This document shows positions 50,575-61,739 of a stretch of 64,000 nucleotides of DNA, in pieces. The DNA comes from Amblyornis subalaris (taxonomy: Eukaryota > Chordata > Aves > Passeriformes > Ptilonorhynchidae). A program made the position numbers and the translations under genes. The stretch spans positions 4,106,643 to 4,170,642 of the forward strand of contig JACAXG010000007.1 in the NCBI GenBank assembly GCA_018881555.1. Direction: 5' to 3'. Position 1 is the first letter of the stretch. Each line of letters opens with the position of its first letter. The notes under the pieces were generated by a model that made no database searches, was not told where the DNA came from, and worked only from the letters and a program-made list of their open reading frames with translations.

Positions 50575-53224
50575 AAGCAACNTCCCTAGTGGCATTTCAG
50601 CTTTGTTCCTACTGCTCAGTTTGTCTCAGGTTCTGAGCTGTGAGGTTTCCTATCCCATCCAAATTGCTATGACATGTTTTACACTGACCCTGCATGTTTT
50701 ATTCACACTGACCCACTTGCTGTTAGCATCATACCTTTTAATGGCCAAAGGACTGGAAGAGCTTAAATTGCCTTTTCTTTCTTTTTCACTTATTCTGTCG
50801 AGTAGCTTCCATCTGGATTTGCAGAACAGCAACAAGAAACTAGAATATATGCATATCCTGAAAATAGTACCTGTTACATCCGTTCAGACTATAAGCAATG
50901 CATTTTCCTTTAATTTGCAGAAAAACAGTCAACCATAAACACCCTTTTTTACTGCTATTTCTTTTAAATGTGGATATCACTGAGAACATTTGCAGCTTGG
51001 CTATTTCAAAGAACACCCAGGCCGCTTAATAAACTTTTGACCTGTGGGACGACTGAGACTAAAAACTTTCTTCTATTAAGATCTTCAGGAACCTTTAATG
51101 CGTAAAAACAGCAGGCACAGACACTCCAATTTAAATAGCAAGAATAAAAACATGAAAAAAGGCACTTCTAAATATCACCATANTTGCAGGCTATTTCATA
51201 CCCTTATTCTTTAATACTTAACAACATCTAGGTGCAAGACTCTCCTAAGAAAAACACAGTCATTTAAATTGGACAAAATGCAGAATTTTTTGCCATATGT
51301 AATATTGTGTAAAAATAAACTTGACATGGAACATTTAGATATGAGATTTTATATTTTTAATAAAAATTTTAAATGCATTTAATGATGGGCGGAAATGCCA
51401 TTCCATCTTAACTATTATTTACTCATTTGAAGTGGCATTCCTAGACTATAAAAAATAATTAAAGTATAAAACCAAATTAGTAAATATTAGCCAAGCTCTT
51501 ACATAATCTGACAAATTGATTTTGTGCATTATATTGTGACTGGATTAATTAGTATAAAATAAAAAATGAANCCGTCTATTAATGGCTCTGGAAAGCAACT
51601 CTGATTTTATTTTATTTTGAGTCTGTTCCTAATCCTTAAGAAACTTGGACATCACCTACAGTGAATGGATGATGAGATCTTTAGTGCTTTGAAAATGGCT
51701 CTTGTAAAAAACTTTCAAAGGAATGATCCAGGTCTTAAAATGGTAATAGGGAATAGCTGNGACTAAACAAGCAAGAAAACACCTTCAGGGCTTAAATCAA
51801 CTACACCCTTTTTTTTTGAAGTGACAAGGCCTATCATTAAGCAGAAAAATTTTGCTTCTCCAGCATAAGAGAGACACCAACAATGCATTCTCACATTTTC
51901 TTTCCTCCTGTTATTACCTTTCCACGTATAATTGATTTCACACATTTCTGAGGAGTCTAAGTCGAAAGCCNTTTGTTTCCCCAATAACACGCCCAACCCT
52001 GCACACATCCTATGAAGGTATTCCACGTCCCCAACTACTGCCATGCTGCTTTATCTCTCTGCCAAGTTCTCCCTTCAATATCATGCTTCCTAATATAAAT
52101 ATTTCTCTATGCTGTTTCAGACTAGATATATATGCACATATATTGTCTTTCTCCTTTAATTTATCACCATTTCTGAATCTTTTTAAAAGAAACAAAAGCG
52201 GAAATGGCTGTTAATTGCTGGGAGAAAATCTGATTTGCAGTATGCACACAGAAGTTACACAGAGCTCTTGTATGGCCCCAGAACTTGCACTATGAGACTT
52301 TTAAAAGGACTTTACAGTTTTTCATGTACTCTGAGTTAGATGCACAGGAGAAATACNGACAAGATATTCTCAAGAGGTCAAAACAACAGAAAAACCCTTT
52401 CTGGCAACTTTCNAAAATCAGAGAACTTTAGCAAAAGGTTTAGAGCAGCATTCAATCAATCAACATAAAACACTTNTCGAAGCATTAACTTAACNCANTC
52501 AACTTTGCAAACTCTGAGCCTGTTTGATTTTAAGTTACTCAAAAGAGTTTTAAGTTACTTCTGAGAAGAGAGAATTAAAAGAAGAAGGAAGAGAAAGAGA
52601 GAAAGACAGAAAATATATAGAAAAGAACAAATATAGCTACCACTCCTGGTTCCAGTGGTGTTCAGCTGATAGAAATTCCAGAGGAAGAANGGTCAAAACA
52701 TATGGTCTTTATTTTTTATTTCTAATAATCCATAAATGTAATACAATAATTCAATTTAAAAAAAAATGGAGGGAGAAATTAGAAAGTAGTTTTAGAAATC
52801 AGACAAAAAATGGAAAGAAAACATAAGAAACTAAAAATCATCCAAAAAGAACAAATATGCAATGAGAGCTGCACACAGGTACAGATGATCGCCTAGAAGA
52901 CCATGGTGGCAGTAGGGAGGACACTATACCATGAGTTACCTGAGTAAGGAATCAAAATGCTCTTACAAGGTATTGGACATGGCCTGAAATCCAAGCGTGA
53001 ACAGCCTGACAGGATCTAATGCTAAATTCCCCTTTATTTATAGCATATATGGATGTACAATTAGGGTTCAACCCATAAATAGGGCAGCAACATATATGGG
53101 CAGTAACACATAACACACGGTATCGTCTGCTGAAAACGCATGTTGTGTCAAAACTCAGTAACCAAGTGGATTTGGGCATTCTATAAAACACATTTATGTC
53201 TCCACATGCCTACAGAAACTCAGT
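50575..53224. other. Non-coding DNA
   Basis: AT-rich. The 111-codon frame at 50603-50938 is hydrophobic in its first half but has no recognisable family, and the opposite strand is also open, so it is not called as a gene. A 20-bp imperfect direct repeat (ttttaagttact) lies at about 52527-52560. Confidence 0.5.
51280..51565. promoter_or_regulatory. Candidate conserved non-coding element
   Basis: Very AT-rich but not simple-repeat DNA. It has two TGGCATTCC/GCCATTCCA-type words (TEAD-like) in the middle and several homeodomain cores, including GATTAATTAG near 51543. No repeat family is recognised. The sequence texture recalls vertebrate developmental enhancers, but conservation is untested. 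Confidence 0.25.
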
Positions 53225-53345
53225 GCTCCGGGCTGTGGGTGCGGGACGATGCTGTCACACCGCGAGTCCCGGGCTAAGACAGGCAGGCATCTGCCAGCCG
53301 CGGAANGAGGGAGGAAAGGCGACTCTGACGNGAAGAACGTGGGAC
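53225..53345. other. Small CpG-rich patch
   Basis: Within about 120 bp there are around ten CpG dinucleotides (in CTCCGGG, GTGCGGGACG, ACACCGCGAG, CCCGGG, AGCCGCGG, GGCGACTCTGACG, AACGTG) in a region where CpG is otherwise rare. It could be a fragment of a GC-rich transposon, a small orphan CpG island or an unannotated first exon. The 111-codon frame across it has several Ns and no recognised domain. Confidence 0.6.
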
Positions 53346-56300
53346 NNGCATTCATTCTCTCTCACTACCNATGGAAACAAGAGTGAAACAGCTGGAAAGA
53401 CCCCAGGGGAGCAGAATGAAGCNAGAAATGTGACAAAACCACATGACACGAGAAAGAAAAGCCAAGGCTGTCAAGAATATGACAGAGCCTGCAACTGGAC
53501 TGAGAAAGCTCCAGAGCAATCACAAACCTAAAAATTTACACGGCAAACAAACAAAGTAAAGAAGGTGTTGTTAAAGGCTTCCAAAATGCAGATGAGACCA
53601 AAAAATCCCCAAGGGGCAGCAGGTGTTTTTACAAAAAGCAGGTGTGTTTTAAAAAAAAAAAAAAACAACAAAACAAACCAAACTATTTTTTTCTGAGTTA
53701 ATACTGTCCATATAACTGTTGAGAGAAAAAGATAAGATTGATATGCAGCATTATGACTTTAAATTTGTGAAACGAGCATTCTGTCCCTACTCCGATATCC
53801 CTCTAAGTGAAAAATATATTCTCTAAATTAAATACTGATGACACTGGGACTCAAAGCCACCTAATCATCCTTGCTTCCCTGTCATGAGAGGAAAGAGCGC
53901 CTATATTACACATACAGCCATATATTCAAGATATCTATCAAGAACTTTAATAAAGTAAAAAATTAAATGCCATTTTGTAATCAAGAAATTAGTGTTTCTG
54001 CTTGTCTACCCATTTCTCAATGTGCAGTTTCATTTACTCTTTTTTTCCTTCTAGCACCTCTTTCATTCCTCTTGTTAGCTGCTTAATTTCACTGAAAATA
54101 AGGATTTTCACTAAAAAAAAAAAAAGAAAAATAGAAAAGGCAAGCAACCATTTACCACTCATTACATTTCGTTAAACCTCATTCTTTTCCCTGTGTCAAC
54201 CACTTTGTCACTGAAATTACATTGTCTGGTAGTCTTCCTTCACAAGTAATAGTTCAAATCTGACGATCTTTTGGAAAACATTACCTCTCACAATGGCATG
54301 TATGAGTTCATTACTTCGTCTCTCCCGGTATTATTATCCCGTCACAAGAAACATGGTGACTTTTGAACTTTGAAAATTTTACAGCCCTACAGGAGCTGAT
54401 GAGCAGGAGGTTTTAGCTTTGTCTTTCTTTCCACTAAATCGGAATAGATTTAGCAACATCTTGACCTGGAGACTGAATTGAATCATTAGGTAAAATGGAA
54501 TGCTTTTAGAAAATATGTAAAATAGTGTAGTGATATATAATGTAGTGAACTTCTTCAAAAGCTCTTCCATATAGCTCTGCAGATGCTAAGGAGGTTATTT
54601 ATTGTGCCTCACACTATTTGTTCCTTATGAAAGCTTCCAGATAAATTCATACAAATTCTAGGAAGACTTTTTTTTTTAAAACAAAATTTGCAATCAGCAT
54701 TGCCAATGACAGTTCAGCATACTTAAGAAAATGAAACAGCTCANTTTCTTTCTGAAATCTATGAATAATTTCCAAGAATTATTCTTTATCTCAATTAATA
54801 CTGATGAAAGTAGACCTTCTCCATACATATATGTGTACTTTCATAGATTTCTGAAACAGNACTTTAAAATATTACTAAGAAAAAGCAAAAGCTATCTTGT
54901 ATTCTGTATAAGATACCAATTTACATGTCTGACCTATGATTAAGTATTTCATTAGTGTCTCACTCATAGCAGGAAGCATTCTTTGGATATAGCATGCATG
55001 ATTTATTTCAGGACAAGAAATCCAAGTTAAAATACTTTTCACACCTCCCAGTGACTTGGCATAGTGGAGAATATTCCATAGATGACCTACTGATAGGCTT
55101 AGTTCTCTGGTTATTCAGTGGTGGGATTTTAGCTGTTATTCATTTGAGGTTTTTTACTGATTTTTTTTTTTTAATGATGGCAGTTGTGAGCAGGTGAAAA
55201 TGCTCCTTGTATGAATCACGAGCATCATCAACATAAACTGNCAGTTCTTGGGAAAACCTGTACAAAGAAGGTTTCTCTTCAAATTTTATCAATAAAACTG
55301 AAACAGAAGCGTAAGAGACTGGACTACCTGTTCCTGGTCATAAGGACACNTCATTTTAATTAAAGTCTCTTGCTTCTAGTTGTATTATTTCCAACTCTGA
55401 TTGTCTTCTCTAATTCAAGGTCAATCAACTTTTCCGAGAGGCATAAAGATTTTTTCCCTTTGAAGTGGCTTATAGTTAAGTAAATAAGAGATAGTTCATT
55501 TGGTTTGAAAAAGGGATCATTAGCTCTCCATGTCCCNATAGCAGTCAGAATAAACTGTGCAAATAATGCAATTTTTGAGCTATAAAGTTAATCAGATGGA
55601 CTCCTGAAGTCCTGGACTATTACAGCTTGAGTCTTGTGTTGTTTCCCACCTCTTGCTCTCAGTGCAGAAGAATTTGGCTCTTCACCTTAGCATAGCCAAG
55701 ATTCCCCCTTCCACCAGGATCTCTTTTCCCCCCCCTACATCTCCTGATATGAAAATACTGCAAGTACACCAATACAAACAAATACAGCTGAAAAAAAAAC
55801 CATTAAAATAATGTGTGCAACAAAAACAAATAGATTTTGTATTACAAAGCAAGCTTACTATACTTAGCAGATGCTAAATAACTGGAAATACCTAAAAAGC
55901 CACCTTATAGCTTATGTTTTTATGTGCCCTATTGGAAATTGCTGGCATTTTTCTAAACCTTTCTGCCATTTTTAATGACAGACACCTTTTCATACCCATT
56001 TGCATGTTCTAAATCAAACCAAGGGCTGCAGCTGTATTCAAAAGATCTTTTTTCAGCTGTTTGAAATTACTACTCTGAGCTAAAATCAATGTTCTAACAA
56101 CAACCTGTTTTATANAAGTAATTTAAAATATAATTTCAGCTATTAACTTCAGGCTGTCCTTTTCGTCTTTTCTCTGTGTCCTTTTCTTTCCTTAAATCTG
56201 CCACCCATTCTATCTCAAAAGCTGACAATTAACTGAGAAGCTATTGCTTAAAACTACTAATAATTGTATTGTTTAAATTTAGCAGTGGTTACCTATTGAC

Positions 56301-58806
56301 TTCTCACAGTCAAATCGGACTGGAGTTTGTTTCTTGTTTCTGCTTGCTCCCTCTGAAAACTTGCATTTCCAGCTGTGAAATAATAATTAATCTTCACCTC
56401 TTCTCTACTTCCTGAATTTTCCAGGACTTTCAGATGTGAAAATTAAACATCTTCTGTCTGCAGACTTGCATTAAGGCTTTTTATTTTTAGTAAGTAATTG
56501 TGGAGAGCTTAATGTCAAGATAAGTATGGAAGGGAGAGGAAGGGAGCAGAGCAAGTGTGGAAAGAGATCAGTTGAGAGCAACTCTAATACTCAATCTTCT
56601 ACCTTTGCAGGTAAAATTCAAATTTTCAATACCTAGATTAACATAAAACACCTCCGACTAGCTTGAAAAATACATTGATCTCATTTTTAACACATNTTTA
56701 CCCTCCCTCACATATTGGTTCAGAGTTGGTGGTCAAAGGTGTCTGTTGCAATCACCTGTAATCATGTTCTCCCATGTACTGTCCTCACATCCATCTCTCC
56801 CAACAAACACACATGCTCTTACTTTTCATCCCCTTTAAGTTTCTACATAAATTTCTTTTAAGAAGGTCCATGTGAGAGTATTTAGCTGTGAAAGCTGCTG
56901 CATTTTAACATGTCAAAACCAACCTCTAAGGCCAGGCAATGATGTATCTGTAAGTACCTTCATGAAAAGAAGTCTTCTGCTACCCAGCCCAGTAACAAGA
57001 TTTCTGATATTTTAGCTCTAAAGCCGCCGATTTTTTTTTTTTTTTTTTAGTGTACACATTGTAATAGTGTACAGTGTTTCCTAACTGGCCAAATTATATT
57101 TGATTCAGGAAAATGTTTTCAGGAGATGATCCTCAAATAACTAAAATCCTTAGCTAAGGGCCTTATCCTGTCCCTGCATTCATAAAAGAAAGGTGCACAC
57201 ATGTTTTTTACTTGCATTTGAAGTACATTTTTTTAGCAAATAAACTGCTTACAAAGTAAGCCAACTCCCTGTAAATTTTCATCATCCCTCATTTTAGCTG
57301 TTGCTTAAGGTATCTTTGAAGAATTAATAGGAATTGCTGTCAGCAACAGAAACCAGTTGGTCNTATAAATAAACTTCAATTTTACTTCCAGGAGTTGAAA
57401 ATGACAATAAAACCTTTTCCTTTCAAAGAAATTATTTTTTTACTGTGCTAAGATGCAACCTCCAGAGTCACTGCTGTGACTCCTGTGTTATCCAAAAAGG
57501 AGTTAATCAGCTTTCTGTAGCGTTAGGNAGATCGTGCTGCAGTCCTGACAGCAAGCGAGAGTGTGGTGCGATGATGTAATCCTAACTCTGTTTTACACTC
57601 TTACATCAGAGCAGCTGCCCACACAGGGACAGGGGCAGAACAACTGCATTTCCAACTCCATCACCACACGCCGGCACATAATCCTCATCCAGCCCCTGTA
57701 GCTCCAANGCAACGTTAATTTTGCAACTTTAATTATGGCTGATAAAAACACTGTGAGAAAAATGTGTCAATGCAATAGTTATTAGCACATGTTAACTTCT
57801 ATCTGAAATCAGTACATGTTTTCATATTTATAAAAATCAAGATACAATCACTGAATATATTTTTAATGGCGGTTTGGAGAAAAAGATGTCATTTTTCTGT
57901 ACCATTTTACTTATTTCACACATAAAATTAGATTTAAAATGAAGTCTCGAGAAACATTGACTTAAAAATGCCAAGCACCCAAAAAGAATCTTTAATCGAG
58001 AAGNAATTTGGAACTGTAACTTGAGTAGGACTTGAGTGGGAAGAGGTTATTATTTCAATAGCTACAGAATATCCATAAGGCTCTAAGGAGGATAATAAGG
58101 ATTATAACAGTTCTCACTCTTTCTTCACACCACTTCAAAAATCTGCAAATAAAAATGAGGATAAGATATNTGCTGTTAGGAATCTGGAATTCAAACAGAC
58201 CAGAAGAGGCATTAGTACTATGCCATTTACATTAATACTTTTACAGCAGCTACAATCTTGGTTTTTTTAAATGGGAGACACCTCCANGCAGATATTACAA
58301 GGAATTCTGAAACCAGAAGGACAATTAGGGCCAGGGTCAACAGCCTGAATCATGACTCTGTCAAGGAACATCAGATCATAGATCAATATCTCTGATAAAA
58401 AGGACAAAACCAGAATTAAGTAGGTTGCATTCNGGCAAAAACTTAATGAGTAGCAATATTTTCTTAGCCTGAGTTTGAAGAGGAAAAGAAATTAAGAACT
58501 ATGATAAAACAGCCCTAGGTTGATACTATTGCTATATTCTTCTGGGGGAAAAAAATCCTTTAAAAATCAAGGTAGGACAGTGGTGTTTAATGCCTCATGA
58601 CTGNAAACCTTAGTGATCTAATGCCATGTTTGGCCTCTATAACTACAATCCCACATAACTTTACCCATATGAATAGTCTCAAAGATTTCAGCGGGATAAT
58701 ACACATGCCAAACATACAGCCAATATTCATCTGAAAGGACTAAGTGCACTGTAGCATGAATAAATAATGCTTAATGAAAGNTTGGGTTTGAGACAACCTT
58801 AATCAA
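53346..58806. other. Non-coding DNA
   Basis: AT-rich with A14 near 53651 and T18 at 57031-57048. Apart from the candidate element at 57440-57800, nothing is recognised. The stretch from 55200 to 58800 contains no reported open frame of 60 codons or more on either strand. Confidence 0.5.
57440..57800. promoter_or_regulatory. Candidate conserved non-coding element
   Basis: A more complex, less AT-rich stretch. It includes a near-palindromic 'gagtcactgctgtgactcc' word at about 57464-57482, a TGATGTAAT CREB/ATF-like word, a GATCGTGCTGCAG segment and a TTTAATTATGG homeodomain-type word. It carries no repeat signature and no frame. Only conservation data could confirm it. Confidence 0.2.
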
Positions 58807-58955
58807 AGAATCACAGAAAGGCTTGGGTTGGAAGGGCCCTCAAAGATCATCCAGTTCCAATCTCCCCTCCATGGGCAGGGATGCCATCCAGTAGATCAGG
58901 TTGCTCAGGGTCTCATTGAACCTAGCCTTGAACCCTTCCAGGGATGGGNCAACCT
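58807..58955 (-). mobile_element. CR1 LINE, 3' fragment (minus strand)
   Basis: The plus strand reads 'aatcacagaaaggcttggg', 'ttggaagggccctcaaagatc', 'catccagttcc', 'gggcagggatgccatcc', 'agatcaggttgctcaggg' and 'cttgaacccttccaggg'. This is the reverse complement of a CR1 3' UTR. It is about 150 bp, 5'-truncated. Confidence 0.92.
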
Positions 58956-61460
58956 TATTTATCTATTTTTTTAAAGAATTATGAGGTCATTTTAAAGACA
59001 AGCATGTCCAAAAGCAAACAGGCACAATCTGATGGAGTGACTTCTTTTTGCCTCCACCACCTCAGCTGCCACCTCTGAGGGAAGAGAAACTGCAGAACNT
59101 TCTCTCCCTGGGACACAGCTCTTGAGTATAAGGGATCATCTGGCAGCCAGACAGCATGCTTCTCTCACCTCAAGTCCTCACCTAGGTTAAGAGACCACNG
59201 CAGCAGTAGGCATTGCAAAGCCAAGAGAAGTTCCTTTTTCACTCCACAGAAATACGACAGCATTCCACATTAAATAAGCGTTGTGGTTACCAATCTCCTT
59301 TGGGTTTGAACTTGCCTTAAGCTGCTGTTACAGAATTATTTCCTTCTTTGACAATTTGCTGACATCTTGCTAGCATGGGTGAAGTCATCACTAAATTCCC
59401 TTCTCAAGACTCACTCTAAACCCAATGGGAAAGTAAACACCTCTGCACAATGGGGTTTTTTTTGCTTGTGTGTTCCTCTAGTTGCTTTTGCAACACAAGC
59501 AGCTTTGCTCAGCAGCAAATCCTATTCAAGTAGTTATTGTGATTGCCTGCACTAACATGAGACACTCATTTAAGAAGATTACAAAATAATGATGAAATTG
59601 CAGCATTACTACATTGTAAATCTCATCAGTGAGGATAGAGAGAAGCTCTCAGAAACTAACAGATTGTTATTTCAAGTTTCTCTGTTTCCATTATCTGACT
59701 TCTCTGAACATAAGGAAACTAAAGACACTGATATTTTAAACCTAATTAAATATTTCAGAGGTCGTTTTATATAATGCCTATATTGTAGTTTAGAAGTTTA
59801 NCTTCAGCCCAGAGTTAACAAATGAATAGCAGGTGATTAAAATGCTGTTTATTGTACCAGTAACTTGTTTCATAAGCTTGTATGTTGGCATTTTAAATCA
59901 CCTTGTGAAAGCAGGGCAACGTCAGCTTGTGCACCAGGCATTTTTGTACCGTGTCAAGTATTTGAAGTGCTTAAAGCTCTGAAGCGTCAATCTGCTCAGA
60001 GACTCAGTAAGATATCCACTACTTTAAAATTATATATTGTTAGCAAATATTCAGCGAGACAAAATCATGAGTCCAGACTGATTACTATAACCAGACTGAG
60101 GAGGCACCAAATCCATAAAATTTAAATGTTAGATTGCTTTCACTGCTCATCTGAGAGGCTCAGCTTCAGGCCAAATAGAAGACTACTGAAATTATCTACA
60201 ACTTCAGCCCTATCCTAAAAACAAACCAGCAGATCTTGTTGCAGGCCACCTCACTCCCTTGCAGATAGTCTCAGCAACATATTTCCCTTTTCCTTTCCCT
60301 AATTCCACACCCTGAACGGTTTGTACCTTTCTGTGCCGTACTGCGGCCACGTGCTCTGCTACGGAAGTGGGAAAGCTGGCTGCCTGCAGGACAGCAGGGA
60401 AGCATTAAAAAATGAGCAGTCGCTCCTCTCAGCTTGGATGTATTGGCACTTTTTACATCTCCGGCACCCTAACAGTGTTGTGAGTTACTGAGAGTACTCG
60501 GTGCTCTCACTTGGCCTGAACACCTTTTTTGAAGCAGTTTATATCATCAACTGAGCAATTTATGCCCATACTCACAAGTCATACAACCAGGCTCTCACTC
60601 AAACTATTATAAAACACATTACCATATGTATAAGGCTTTATGTNCAGATATTCTATATACATTCACCCATAGATACGTCTTAATTTAACATGCTTTCTGA
60701 AAAGGACAAATACATATAAAGACAGTCATACATAGATATGTTTTAATATAGCAAACTTTCTGAAAAGGGCAAACCTGAGCAAGTGAAAACTTTCTTCTAT
60801 TGAAATTAATAGTAAATAACCTCAAAAGTACTTCAAGTTTGGGACAAAACAAGAGAGATTATTTTCACAATCGCACTTAGGTGAGGACTTTTGGGGGTGA
60901 CATTTCTGGTGAAGCTAGTGGATAACAAATAGTAGCTGACAATGGAAAGCTATAATCCACTGCCTCTGCTTTTGCCCTTAGAGCAAGATANGTACTCCAA
61001 GGACAGGAGTCTGCTAGAAAAACTGCATGTCTTACATGCAGACAGAAAAATAAAATCTAAAAAAAAAAATAAAAAAAAATCTAGTTATCCATTCTCATTT
61101 ATCACAAATACTCTAGCCACAAATAGAGCTCCATTTGAGCTACCTGTCTAGGTAAGTTATCTTGAAAGGATTTTTATATTATACAATTAGCTGATAGCTG
61201 GGTGGCATCTCTCTTGTGGGTAAGGCAGCTGGAAGGAACACATCTTCTTTGTACTCCCAGTGCACTGCAGGCATCTCTGCCCCGAGACATTCTGGCTTGC
61301 AAAACACAATTGTTATTAGCAACTATTGACTCAATTTGTTAGACCTTTTAGGAATGATGCTGGTTGCAGAACGTGCATTTCCATAGCCCTCACTACAGCT
61401 TGCNCACTTAGAATTTCATCTTATTTCCACTCAGAAAGGAATGAGTGATTTTGATGCGAT
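58956..61460. other. Non-coding DNA
   Basis: No gene is recognised. It contains the tandem duplication at 60668-60774 and a mid-GC patch at about 60240-60480 with no identified function. Confidence 0.5.
60668..60774 (+). repeat. 63-bp-offset tandem duplication
   Basis: The 44-base segments at 60668-60711 and 60731-60774 share 36 of 44 bases without gaps. Both begin with 'catagata' and contain the exact word 'ctttctgaaaagg'. The 19-base connector is not matched after the second copy, so the duplicated unit is incomplete or decayed. Confidence 0.75.
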
Positions 61461-61739
61461 CATCACGGTTGGAAGAGACCTTAAAGACCACTTCGTTCCA
61501 ACTCTCCCAGCCACGGGCATGGACTGCTTTCACTAGACCAGGTTGCTCAAAGCCCCATCCAACCCAGCCTTGAACATTTCCAGGGATGGGGCATCCACAG
61601 CTTCTCTGGGCAACCTGTGCCAGGGCCTCTCTACCCTCATAGTAAAAAATTTCTTCCTAATAGCTAATCTAAACACACCATCTTTCAGCTTAAAGCCATT
61701 CGCTCTTGTTCAATTCCATTCCCCTTTGTCCTATCACGG
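61461..61739 (-). mobile_element. CR1 LINE, 3' fragment (minus strand)
   Basis: About 280 bp matching the reverse complement of CR1 3' UTR and the end of the ORF: 'cacggttggaagagacctt', 'ccactt..ttccaactctccc', 'actagaccaggttgctc', 'agccccatccaacccagcc', 'ttgaacatttccagggatgg', 'gcttctctgggcaacctg', 'aaaatttcttcctaa' and 'attcccctttgtcctatcac'. The terminal octamer repeats are almost lost. It is 5'-truncated and not coding; the 78-codon plus-strand frame across it is antisense to the LINE. Confidence 0.93.

Noticed and set aside
50603..50938. 111-codon plus-strand frame with a hydrophobic first half
   Set aside because: The hydrophobic stretch reflects T-rich DNA. There is no signal-peptide-like start in a good context, no family match, and the opposite strand is also open.
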